DNA from: Lachnospiraceae bacterium
GTDB lineage: Bacteria; Bacillota; Clostridia; Lachnospirales; Lachnospiraceae
Direction of reading: 5' to 3'
DNA length: 39,241 nucleotides
Assembly (NCBI GenBank): GCA_030536455.1
Contig: JAUNPZ010000010.1
Location: forward strand, 8,001-47,241
The translations under genes were made by a program, and so were the position numbers. The notes beneath the pieces are model-generated. The model saw only the letters and a list, made by a program, of their open reading frames with translations, did no database searches and was not told the origin of the DNA. Shown here one piece after another: positions 1 through 6,875 of the stretch (within the stretch, counting starts at the first letter, position 1; each line of letters begins with the position of its first letter).

Positions 1-452
1 CAGTCAATCATCACCATGGCCGGAAGCTCGCCGCCGGTCAGCACATAATCCCCGATGGACAGATAATCGGTGCACACCAGTTCCAGCGCCCGCTCATCGA
101 TGCCCTCGTAATGGCCGCAGAGAAACACCAGGTCCTCCTCCTTCGCCAGCTCCTCCGCAATCTTCTGGTTAAACACCCGCCCCTGGGGCGTCATGTAGAT
201 TACCCTCGGCCGCTTTCCCAGCTTTTCGCACAGAGCCTCGTAGGCATCACAGATGGGCTCCGGCTGCATCACCATACCGGCGCCGCCGCCGTAAGGAGCG
301 TCATCCACATGCTTATGCTTGTCCTTCGAATAATCCCGGATATTCACCGCTTCCACGGAAATTGTTCCCTTTTCCATGGCGCGTCCCGTGATGCTGGTGC
401 CAAGCCCGCCCAGCACCATCTCCGGAAACAACGTCAAAATATGAAAATTCAT
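1..452 (-). CDS. trmD: tRNA (guanine37-N1)-methyltransferase TrmD, N-terminal part (cut by window edge)
   Basis: Methylates G37 next to the anticodon of a subset of tRNAs using SAM, which prevents +1 frameshifting. Reading from the ATG at 452, the protein begins [12 protein letters not shown] and has the TrmD hallmarks [25 protein letters not shown] and, near the window edge, [14 protein letters not shown]. The last of these is the trefoil-knot SAM-binding region of the SPOUT fold. About 150 codons are present; the C-terminal domain lies outside the window. It follows rimM by 25 bp, the standard Firmicutes order, so it belongs to the ylxM-ffh-rpsP-khpA-rimM-trmD operon. An SD-like AAGGAGA lies just upstream of the ATG. 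Identity is near certain. Confidence 0.97.
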   Translation of the reverse strand, partial: MNFHILTLFPEMVLGGLGTSITGRAMEKGTISVEAVNIRDYSKDKHKHVDDAPYGGGAGMVMQPEPICDAYEALCEKLGKRPRVIYMTPQGRVFNQKIAEELAKEEDLVFLCGHYEGIDERALELVCTDYLSIGDYVLTGGELPAMVMID

Positions 453-477
453 AGCCGAATCTCCTTTAGTCTCCTTT

Positions 478-990
478 TTATAAATCCAGCAGTCCCGGCA
501 GCAGATGAACCTTCACCCTGCCTTCCTCCAGATTTACCTCCAGAATACACTGCTTAATAACCGGAATCAGCACCTCCCTGCCGGAGGCCATCTGAACGAT
601 ATATACGTCATTGGCTCCGGTCTGAAGGACATCCTTTAAGACTCCGAGGGTTTCTCCTTCATCCGTAATGACGTTAAGGCCGATCAGGTCTGCGATAAAA
701 TACTCGCCCTCTTCCAGCTTCACCGCCTGGTCCCTGCGGATCCAAAGGTCCTTTCCCTTATACTTTTCGATATCATTTATATTATCAAGTCCTTCAAACT
801 TCAGGATTACCATATTTTTAAAGAACTTTACGTTCTGGATTTTTAATACCAGCTTTTCTTTTCCGTTTTCCAGCGTTACCTCTTTCAAATCATTAAAACG
901 GGCCGGGTCATCGGTGGTCGGAAATACCTTGACCTCCCCCCGTACTCCATGAGTCGAGCTGATCACGCCTACGCGAAGCATATCTTCCAT
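478..990 (-). CDS. rimM: Ribosome maturation factor RimM
   Basis: Assembly factor for the 30S head; it binds ribosomal protein S19 and helps 16S rRNA processing. The 170-aa product begins [24 protein letters not shown], the RimM N-terminal signature. Its second half is the PRC-barrel-like domain ([13 protein letters not shown], then [16 protein letters not shown]). Length is typical. The ATG at 990 is preferred because an AAGGAG Shine-Dalgarno lies about 6 nt upstream; an internal ATG at 981 is the alternative. It sits between khpA and trmD, as in many Firmicutes. Confidence 0.97.
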   Translation of the reverse strand: MEDMLRVGVISSTHGVRGEVKVFPTTDDPARFNDLKEVTLENGKEKLVLKIQNVKFFKNMVILKFEGLDNINDIEKYKGKDLWIRRDQAVKLEEGEYFIADLIGLNVITDEGETLGVLKDVLQTGANDVYIVQMASGREVLIPVIKQCILEVNLEEGRVKVHLLPGLLDL

Positions 991-1065
991 GCAATCTCCT
1001 TCCGAAACGGTTCCGTGCCCTTGCCACGCGAGGCCTGCCGAACCGCTGCTTTTTTATTTTATGAA

Positions 1066-1097
1066 ACAAAAACGGGCTGTTGCATCTGCAGCAGCCC
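1066..1097 (-). terminator. Terminator or attenuator hairpin between khpA and rimM
   Basis: Arms at 1088-1097 and 1074-1083 form a 10-bp stem (one G-U pair) with a 4-nt loop. On the minus strand this is followed by G and then TTTTTG. It comes 10 nt after the khpA stop and about 75 nt before the rimM start, inside what is otherwise one operon. It may therefore lower rimM-trmD expression relative to rpsP and ffh rather than end transcription fully. Confidence 0.6.
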
Positions 1098-1107
1098 AAG
1101 GGGTTCG

Positions 1108-1335
1108 TTACTGGATTTCTACGATTACTTTTTTATCTTCCTTGGAAGCGGCCGCCTTCACAACAGAGCGGATCGCCTTTGCAATCCTTCCCTGCTTTCC
1201 GATTACCTTTCCCATGTCAGAAGCAGCAACCTTCAGTTCAATCAGGGTATCATCACCCTTCAGGCTTTCGGTAACGACAACTTCGTCTGGATTATCGACA
1301 AGCGCTCTTGCGATAACTTCAACTAATTCCTTCAT
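1108..1335 (-). CDS. khpA: KH-domain RNA-binding protein KhpA (YlqC family)
   Basis: Small single-KH-domain protein, 75 aa. In Gram-positive bacteria KhpA pairs with KhpB (Jag/EloR) and affects cell elongation and RNA metabolism. The GxxG loop is visible as GKVIGKQGR around residues 42-50, followed by the alpha helix IAKAIRSVVKAAA. It starts 23 bp after rpsP with an SD (GAGGTGA) close to the ATG, and is part of the rpsP-khpA-rimM-trmD run known from Bacillus and Clostridia. Identity is well supported by both sequence and synteny. Confidence 0.95.
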   Translation of the reverse strand: MKELVEVIARALVDNPDEVVVTESLKGDDTLIELKVAASDMGKVIGKQGRIAKAIRSVVKAAASKEDKKVIVEIQ

Positions 1336-1358
1336 AGCATCACCTCAAGAATGACTGA

Positions 1359-1598
1359 TTACTGGATACCTGCAGCCTTTAACAGCTTTGCAACGGTTTC
1401 GGTTGGCTGTGCGCCATTTGCTAACCACTGCTTGGTAACTTCCTCGTCAAACTTGATTGCGCTTGGCTCTACGTTTGGATCATAGGTACCAATCTCAGCG
1501 ATGAATCTGCCATCTCTTGGGGAACGAGAATCGGATACCACGATTCTATAGAAAGGAGCCTTCTTCTGACCCATTCTTCTTAATCTCATCTTTACCAT
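1359..1598 (-). CDS. rpsP: 30S ribosomal protein S16
   Basis: The 79-aa product begins [21 protein letters not shown], with [18 protein letters not shown] following; both are diagnostic for bS16. S16 binds early in 30S assembly and stabilises the 5' domain of 16S rRNA. A strong SD (AGGAGG) precedes the ATG. It is separated from ffh by 86 bp, which contain only a small 6-bp-stem hairpin (1658-1673) and no T-run, so co-transcription with ffh is likely. Confidence 0.98.
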   Translation of the reverse strand: MVKMRLRRMGQKKAPFYRIVVSDSRSPRDGRFIAEIGTYDPNVEPSAIKFDEEVTKQWLANGAQPTETVAKLLKAAGIQ

Positions 1599-1657
1599 GT
1601 TACATTACCTCCTGAATGTTCTTTAAAATATTTTCTGATTTTATCATCTATCTAGCA

Positions 1658-1673
1658 ATACGGAATCCCGTAT
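1658..1673. other. Small inverted repeat between ffh and rpsP
   Basis: ATACGG and CCGTAT arms with a 4-nt loop. No T-run follows on either strand, so it does not look like an intrinsic terminator. It could be an mRNA stability or processing element in the ffh-rpsP transcript. Low-information site. Confidence 0.35.
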
Positions 1674-1684
1674 GACTATCGTTT

Positions 1685-3058
1685 TTAAAACGGCATCTTG
1701 AACTTGCCGCCCATCAGTCCGCCGAGACCGCCTCCGAATCCGCCCCGCTTCTTTCCGCCCATCATGCCGGGAAGCTGCTTCATCATCTTCTTCATCTGGT
1801 CGAACTGCTTTACCAGCCGGTTTACCTCGCTGATATCCACGCCGCAGCCCTTTGCGATACGCTGCTTTCTGGAAAGGTTCATAAGAGATGGATTCGCCCG
1901 CTCCTCCGGAGTCATGGAAAGGATGATGGCCTCAATCCGGCCCATGTTCTTCTCATTCTCGTCCATGTCGATGTTTCCGAGCTGGCCCATACCCGGCATC
2001 ATGCTCATGATGCTGGCCATGCCGCCCATCTTCTTAATCTGACGCATCTGGTCCAGGAAATCGTTATAGTCAAACTCCGCTTTTCTGAGCTTCTGGCTTA
2101 ACTCCTTCGCTTTCTCCTGGTCCACCTCGGCCTCCGCCTTCTCAATCAGGGAAAGGATATCGCCCATTCCCAGAATACGGGACGCCATACGGTCCGGGTA
2201 GAACTGTTCCAGATCGGAAAGCTTCTCTCCCATACCAATGTATAAAATCGGTTTTCCGGTTACGGCACGGATGGATAACGCTGCGCCGCCCCTTGTATCG
2301 CCATCCAGCTTCGTCAGGATGACACCGTCAATACCTATCTTTTCCTGGAACATGCTGGCTACGTTCACCGCATCCTGTCCGGTCATGGCATCGACTGTCA
2401 GGATGGTCTGGTGGACCTCCACCGCACTCTTTATCTCGACCAGCTCGTTCATCATGTCTTCATCCACATGAAGACGTCCGGCCGTATCCAGGATGACTAC
2501 GTTCATGCCGTTCTTCGCGGCATGCTCCACCGCAGCCTTCGCGATGTTCACCGGCTTGATCTTATCGCCCATAGAGAACACCGGCACGCCCTGCTTCTCT
2601 CCGTTAATCTCAAGCTGCTTGATCGCAGCCGGACGATACACGTCGCAGGCGGCAAGAAGAGGTTTTCTTCCCTTTGCCTTCAGCTTTCCGGCTATCTTTG
2701 CCGTGGTTGTGGTCTTACCGGCGCCCTGCAGACCTGCCATCATGATCACGGTAATCTCGCTGGCCGGCTTTAACTGGATCTCCGTGGTTTCGGAACCCAT
2801 CAGCTTCACCAGCTCTTCATTCACAATCTTGACCACCATCTGGCCCGGAGTCAGGCTTCCCAGCACATCCTCGCCTACTGCCCGGCTCTGCACAGAGCTT
2901 ACAAACTGCTTTACAACCTTAAAACTTACATCCGCTTCCAGAAGCGCCATCTTTACTTCTTTTAAGGCAGCCTTTACATCGGCCTCCGACAGACGGCCCT
3001 TGCCTCTTAAGTTCTTAAATACGTTCTGAAGTTTATCCGCTAAGCTTTCAAACGCCAT
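1685..3058 (-). CDS. ffh: Signal recognition particle protein Ffh
   Basis: GTPase subunit of the SRP; it binds 4.5S/6S RNA and signal peptides and docks with FtsY (encoded here at 9452-10390) at the membrane. The 457-aa product has the N domain (residues 1 to about 90), the P-loop GLQGAGKTT near 109-117, DTAGRL and TKLDGDTRGG in the G domain, and a methionine-rich M domain from about 325 (MGGMASIMSMMPGMGQ), ending in a Gly/Lys/Met-rich tail. Length is normal. It lies 51 bp after ylxM, its usual partner, which is thought to modulate SRP in Gram-positives. Confidence 0.98.
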   Translation of the reverse strand: MAFESLADKLQNVFKNLRGKGRLSEADVKAALKEVKMALLEADVSFKVVKQFVSSVQSRAVGEDVLGSLTPGQMVVKIVNEELVKLMGSETTEIQLKPASEITVIMMAGLQGAGKTTTTAKIAGKLKAKGRKPLLAACDVYRPAAIKQLEINGEKQGVPVFSMGDKIKPVNIAKAAVEHAAKNGMNVVILDTAGRLHVDEDMMNELVEIKSAVEVHQTILTVDAMTGQDAVNVASMFQEKIGIDGVILTKLDGDTRGGAALSIRAVTGKPILYIGMGEKLSDLEQFYPDRMASRILGMGDILSLIEKAEAEVDQEKAKELSQKLRKAEFDYNDFLDQMRQIKKMGGMASIMSMMPGMGQLGNIDMDENEKNMGRIEAIILSMTPEERANPSLMNLSRKQRIAKGCGVDISEVNRLVKQFDQMKKMMKQLPGMMGGKKRGGFGGGLGGLMGGKFKMPF

Positions 3059-3109
3059 GAAGCAGACCTCCTATCTGAAATGTGATAACTGTCCCAATCA
3101 AATCTGTGA

Positions 3110-3451
3110 TTAAATCTGCGCAATCTGCTCCGCCGCTTTTTTTGCCCGGCTTAAAAGGGCCTCCTCCGGCTTCGCCTCATAATCCTCCAGCGCCTTCTGT
3201 ATCTCACCGGCCAGCCGCTTCGTGGCCTCGAATTTTTCAACCAGATGAAGCTTTTTCTCATAGCCGTCCAGAAGCTTATCACAGCGCTTAATCAAATCGT
3301 GGACGCCCTGCCGGCTGATCCCCTGCTCCTCTGCAATCTCGCTTAAGGAAAGGTCGTTCAGCACCACATCCTCATATACATGGCGCTGATGCTCCGTCAG
3401 CAGTTCTCCATAAAAGTCATACAGCAGTCCCTGCTGAACGATTTTCTCCAT
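3110..3451 (-). CDS. ylxM: YlxM-type putative SRP-associated DNA-binding protein
   Basis: The 113-aa helical protein has a sigma70 region 4-like helix-turn-helix (LSLSEIAEEQGISRQGVHDLIKRC). The family is always found before ffh and modulates the SRP in streptococci. An in-frame ATG at 3496 would add 15 residues but is rejected: the promoter's -10 box (3468-3473) lies inside that extension, and an AGGTGA SD sits directly before the ATG at 3451. MEKIVQQGLLYDFYGELLT is also the usual family N-terminus. The predicted 5' leader is only about 10 nt. First gene of the ylxM-to-trmD operon. Confidence 0.93.
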   Translation of the reverse strand: MEKIVQQGLLYDFYGELLTEHQRHVYEDVVLNDLSLSEIAEEQGISRQGVHDLIKRCDKLLDGYEKKLHLVEKFEATKRLAGEIQKALEDYEAKPEEALLSRAKKAAEQIAQI

Positions 3452-3467
3452 TTCAATCACCTGTGTT

Positions 3468-3496
3468 ATCATACACGAAGAAAATGCAGGTGTCAA
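3468..3496 (-). promoter_or_regulatory. Sigma-A-type promoter for the ylxM-ffh operon
   Basis: On the minus strand there is TTGACA (3491-3496), a 17-bp spacer, then TATGAT (3468-3473): a 6/6 match at -35 and 5/6 at -10. The predicted start near 3461 leaves about 10 nt before the ylxM ATG. The -35 box lies inside one arm of the upstream gene's terminator hairpin. Confidence 0.8.
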
Positions 3497-3526
3497 GTGT
3501 TTTTTCTTGACACCCGCATCTTTTTT
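3480..3526. terminator. Rho-independent terminator of the PRTase-like gene (bidirectional)
   Basis: Arms 3484-3497 and 3506-3519 form a 14-bp stem with one G-U pair and an 8-nt loop. On the minus strand the stem is followed by TTTTC; on the plus strand by TCTTTTTT. It ends the transcript of the gene at 3547-4182, and its 3' arm (minus reading) carries the -35 box of the ylxM promoter. Confidence 0.85.
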
Positions 3527-3546
3527 CTATTTCGTACACTTTTTTC

Positions 3547-4182
3547 TTACAGCTTCGAATACCCGAAGCTGTTCACCAGGGCATCCAGCTTCACGCCTCT
3601 CCTGCAGAACGGGCAGTCCCGGAAATCATGGGCCTCGTAGTCCGGCAGGTCCCGTCTGGTAAAGACTGCGTTAATGGGCATTCCATGCGCCTCATCCACC
3701 GCGCTGAACAGCGCCGATACCCCCTGTACGATGCCGCCGTAATATTCCACGGCCTCCACGCATTTTGCCAGAGACTTTCCGCTGGTCACGTCCGCCAGCA
3801 GGATCAGGACGTTCTTGCCGGAAATCATCGGCCGGATGTTGTCCCGGAAGATCAGCTGGCTGTTGCTGTTGTACTCCGGCGTCACCACATAGAGAGTCTT
3901 GTGGGCGTTCATCGACAGGAATCCGGCCTGGGTCAGCTCCTCCGCCAGATACGCGCCGATCACCTGGGTTCCGTCCACACACAGGATGGTGTCAATCACC
4001 GTGCCGTACACATACATGCCCACCAGCGCCCTGGCCGCCGCCTGGGCTTCGCTCTGTCTGGCCTTTAATGTGGTGGTGTCCACATAATAATTAATGTGGG
4101 AGTGATTGGTGGCAAAATGTCCCGGCGTCACCTTGATCGGTACATTCGTTACAGAAATCTTCTTAAAAGTTCGGTTCTCCAT
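3547..4182 (-). CDS. Orotate phosphoribosyltransferase-like (PRTase-fold) protein
   Basis: The 211-aa protein resembles type I phosphoribosyltransferases. The segment NVLILLADVTSGKSLAKCVEAV (residues about 124-145) aligns with the PRPP-binding loop, normally a hydrophobic strand, two acidic residues and TTG. Here only one acid remains (D131) and the loop reads TSGKS. The early GHFATNHSHINYYVDTT resembles the substrate region of PyrE-like enzymes. Near the C-terminus is a CPFC pair (190-193). It has its own promoter (4216-4245) and terminator, so it is monocistronic. True orotate PRTase activity is uncertain; it is not beside other pyr genes. A salvage or regulatory role is an inference. Confidence 0.7.
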   Translation of the reverse strand: MENRTFKKISVTNVPIKVTPGHFATNHSHINYYVDTTTLKARQSEAQAAARALVGMYVYGTVIDTILCVDGTQVIGAYLAEELTQAGFLSMNAHKTLYVVTPEYNSNSQLIFRDNIRPMISGKNVLILLADVTSGKSLAKCVEAVEYYGGIVQGVSALFSAVDEAHGMPINAVFTRRDLPDYEAHDFRDCPFCRRGVKLDALVNSFGYSKL

Positions 4183-4187
4183 AAAAA

Positions 4188-4243
4188 GCCTCCTTCCCCG
4201 TTTTCAGTTATTTTTATTATAACCGAAAGCAGAGGAAGGAGGC
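4188..4243 (-). promoter_or_regulatory. 10-bp inverted repeat able to sequester the SD of the PRTase-like gene
   Basis: GCCTCCTTCC at 4188-4197 and GGAAGGAGGC at 4234-4243 are perfect reverse complements. The lower copy, read on the minus strand, is the Shine-Dalgarno of the gene starting at 4182 and is followed by TTTTT. The other copy overlaps the -35 box. A transcript begun upstream would fold the SD into a terminator-like stem; a transcript from the local promoter would lack the upstream arm. Confidence 0.6.
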
Positions 4244-4245
4244 AA
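4216..4245 (-). promoter_or_regulatory. Promoter for the PRTase-like gene
   Basis: TTGCCT (4240-4245), an 18-bp spacer, then a perfect TATAAT (4216-4221) on the minus strand. The predicted start is near 4209, giving a leader of roughly 27 nt that includes a strong SD. Confidence 0.65.
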
Positions 4246-4280
4246 CCGATATCACCGTTTAAATCCTCATTTTTATCGAT

Positions 4281-4877
4281 TTAATCCGGATATTCGATGA
4301 TATACTTCTCATATGCGTTCACCACCGTGGTATCCTTATAGTGGTCCAGCCGTTTAAACCGGCTTCCGTAATTGGCATGGACATGCCCGTGGACGAAATA
4401 TTTCGGGTTATACCGTTCAATCAGCTTTAAAAAGCACTGAAAGCCCTGGTGGGGAAGGTCCTCCATATCATTGAGCTGGTAGGCCGGCGCATGGGTCATC
4501 AGGATATCAAAGCCCCGGTGCCGGAACAGCTTCCAGCGCAGCCTCCGGATTCTGGCCCGCATCTCCCGCTCCGTGTACTGGTTCTCACTGTCAGGATGGT
4601 ACCGCATGGAACCGCCCAGTCCCAGGATACGGACCCCCTTGTATACAAAAATGTCATCCTCCACGCAGATACAGCCCTGCATGGAACTGTTGTTATAATG
4701 GTCATGGTTTCCGCTTACATAGACCACCGGCGCGTGGGACATGGTAAGCAGGAAGGACAGATATCCTGCCTTCAAGTCTCCGCAGGCCAGAATCAAATCA
4801 ATATCATCCAGCATACCCGGTTTATAATAATCATAAAGTACCTTGGATTCCTCATCCGCTAATACCAGAATCTTCAT
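4281..4877 (-). CDS. Small calcineurin-like metallophosphoesterase
   Basis: The 198-aa cytosolic protein has most metallophosphoesterase motifs: ACGDL, SGNHDHY, MTHAP and HGHVH. The first motif is unusual: where DxH is expected the N-terminus reads LADEES, so the first metal-binding His is missing. Its start overlaps the stop of the upstream ParB-like/BMP gene (ATGA, 4874-4877), implying translational coupling. A longer in-frame reading starting at 5051 lies entirely inside that gene and is rejected. Substrate is unknown; cyclic nucleotides or other phosphodiesters are possible. Confidence 0.85.
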   Translation of the reverse strand: MKILVLADEESKVLYDYYKPGMLDDIDLILACGDLKAGYLSFLLTMSHAPVVYVSGNHDHYNNSSMQGCICVEDDIFVYKGVRILGLGGSMRYHPDSENQYTEREMRARIRRLRWKLFRHRGFDILMTHAPAYQLNDMEDLPHQGFQCFLKLIERYNPKYFVHGHVHANYGSRFKRLDHYKDTTVVNAYEKYIIEYPD

Positions 4878-6826
4878 TGTTTCTCTGCCTCTGCCTCCGT
4901 ATTTTCCTCCAGCTTGATGCCCTGAAGACGCACCAGGTCCTGACCCTCCTCCGTCAGCTCCTCCAGCTCCGGAACAGAACCGATGATGCTGTCCGCCAGC
5001 CAGTCCATGGTGACGATTTCCTTCGGCGTCAGCTTCACCTGGCCGCCGCACCGGAGTTTTCCGTCCTGTGCATATACGTCACAGTCAAAGGGCTGGAAGC
5101 TTCCGGCCCGGATGGAATTCTTTAAGAAGGTAATGAGCCGGTTGGTTCCGGTCGGCAGGTTCTGGGAACAGATCACGTCGATGACATCGGCAGACATTCC
5201 CCACCAGTAATTGACCGCCTCCCGTCCCTTCATATCCAGGCTTCCCCAGCCGCCCTGACGGATCAGGCGGATGATTCTCTCATAGAACTTGCCCCAGTGC
5301 CAGATCGGGGTGGCCAGCGTCGTCAGCGCGCCGTCCGCTCCCTTGCAGAACAGGCCGAATTCCCTGGACAAGGACTTTGGCGTGATCATATCGTCTGCGG
5401 AAATGTAGGTGATGCCGTCTGCCTGCAGCTCCTCCAGCGCATTCCGGTCCCTGATGGACTTCCACTTCAGATGAATCTGCACATTGGGGTTGATCATTCT
5501 GGCGCCGATGGCAAATGCATTGACATTGGCCAGAGAACCGTAGATTGGATAATCTGCAATGTATCCCAGCTCATCGGTCCGGCACATGGCGGCCGCGATG
5601 GCGCCCATCAGGAATTTTGCCTCGTACATCCTTCCGTAGTAGGTCCGCACGGAGGAATAGGAGGTGTTCACATTGCAGTTCAAAATCTTCACCTTTGGAT
5701 GCTGGACCGCCGCCTTCACACTGGCCTGGACCATCCGGGGCGTTGTGGTAAAAATCACCTGGCAGCCGGCCGCGATGGACATCTCGATGGCATTGGCCAC
5801 CAGGGCATCGTTATCCGCCTCACTGACAAAGGTGGTCTGGACCTCCCCTTCAAAGGCCTGCTCCAGATAGAGCCGTCCCAGCTCATGGCCGTAGGTCCAG
5901 CTTGAGGTTTCCGGTGTCTTCTCGTAGATAAAGGCAATCTTCAGACGTTCGGACTCCGTGCCGGCCGGAAGGAGCCAGCTTCTCAGTCCCTTGGACGGCT
6001 GAGGCACCTCCTCCGGCTGCTCCATCAGGGCCACCTTTCCGCCCTGTCCCTTTAATTCCAGTTCATTCCAGATGCTGGTCAGGTCCTTCTGAATCTGCCC
6101 TTCCGTCCGCTCCTTAATCTCCTCATAGCCAAAAATCTGGGCATACATCAGGAAGGCATCCGAGCAGGTCAGACCGATGGCATGGCCGCCGCGTTCCGCA
6201 AACACCTTGGAAAACCGGTCGTAAACCGCCTTAAAATAAGAGCGGTCGTCATCGCTCCAGACCTCCTCCGGCTTCTTTCCCATCACCTCCAGGAGCTGCT
6301 GATAGCTGCCCTCCTGGCTGAACCACACATCACTGTTAAAGGACACCTGGTAAAAGTCCAGGAACTCGTAATAAAGCTTGTTCTCCTTCTCATCGCTCCG
6401 CTTCGGGATCAGACGGGTTACGATTCCAGGCACACTGAAGGCATTCACATATTTCAGAACACTGACCCGCTTATTACCCTCCTGCACATAGTATTTGTTC
6501 ATAAATTCAAATGCAACAATCGGGTCATGGATGCCTTCCTCCATCTGGTGGTCATAGAGGGCCGCCCATTTTGCGCCGAATTCCGTCTTCTCCGCCAGAA
6601 GCGGCATAAAATTGCTGGCAAAGGCGCTGGTCCGCCCTCTGGTCTTCGTTCCCACAATCCGGTCCAGCGGAATGTCCACCAGGCCTAAATTTACTTCTGA
6701 AACAATGTTGGTATAAGAAAGAATGTCGTCCAGCACCGGCAGATAGGGGTGTTCCCCTCTGCCCAGAGATGCCTGATACTGCTTTCTTCCCGCTTTCATC
6801 GCGCGGCTGTAATCGTACAATGCCAT
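4874..6826 (-). CDS. ParB-like / BMP (PnrA-like) fusion protein without signal peptide
   Basis: The 650-aa protein starts MALYDYSRAMKAGRK, with no signal peptide or lipobox. Residues about 45-140 resemble a ParB/sulfiredoxin fold (VDIPLDRIVG at 50-59, HDPIVAFEF at 100-108, YVQEGNKRVSVLKY at 113-126). From about 295 (LKIAFIYEKTPETSSWTYGHELG) to about 600 it matches the periplasmic-binding domain of BMP/PnrA/Med nucleoside-binding proteins, with QVIFTTTP, GYIADYPIYGSLANVNAFAIGA and GADGALTTL. No permease or ATPase genes are adjacent. The product is therefore probably a cytosolic nucleoside-sensing protein rather than a transporter component. It is likely to be auto-annotated as a BMP substrate-binding protein. 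It is coupled to the phosphoesterase through a 4-bp overlap. The function is an inference. Confidence 0.85.
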   Translation of the reverse strand: MALYDYSRAMKAGRKQYQASLGRGEHPYLPVLDDILSYTNIVSEVNLGLVDIPLDRIVGTKTRGRTSAFASNFMPLLAEKTEFGAKWAALYDHQMEEGIHDPIVAFEFMNKYYVQEGNKRVSVLKYVNAFSVPGIVTRLIPKRSDEKENKLYYEFLDFYQVSFNSDVWFSQEGSYQQLLEVMGKKPEEVWSDDDRSYFKAVYDRFSKVFAERGGHAIGLTCSDAFLMYAQIFGYEEIKERTEGQIQKDLTSIWNELELKGQGGKVALMEQPEEVPQPSKGLRSWLLPAGTESERLKIAFIYEKTPETSSWTYGHELGRLYLEQAFEGEVQTTFVSEADNDALVANAIEMSIAAGCQVIFTTTPRMVQASVKAAVQHPKVKILNCNVNTSYSSVRTYYGRMYEAKFLMGAIAAAMCRTDELGYIADYPIYGSLANVNAFAIGARMINPNVQIHLKWKSIRDRNALEELQADGITYISADDMITPKSLSREFGLFCKGADGALTTLATPIWHWGKFYERIIRLIRQGGWGSLDMKGREAVNYWWGMSADVIDVICSQNLPTGTNRLITFLKNSIRAGSFQPFDCDVYAQDGKLRCGGQVKLTPKEIVTMDWLADSIIGSVPELEELTEEGQDLVRLQGIKLEENTEAEAEKQ

Positions 6827-6875
6827 CTTGTTTTCCCCCTTCTAATTTCCGTAACACATGGGCCGGCATTCGTTA

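Noticed and set aside
1010..1055. Plus-strand terminator-like hairpin followed by TTTTTT before rimM
   Set aside because: No plus-strand gene leads into it; on the minus strand the long-loop stem has no T-run, so it was not called as a terminator.
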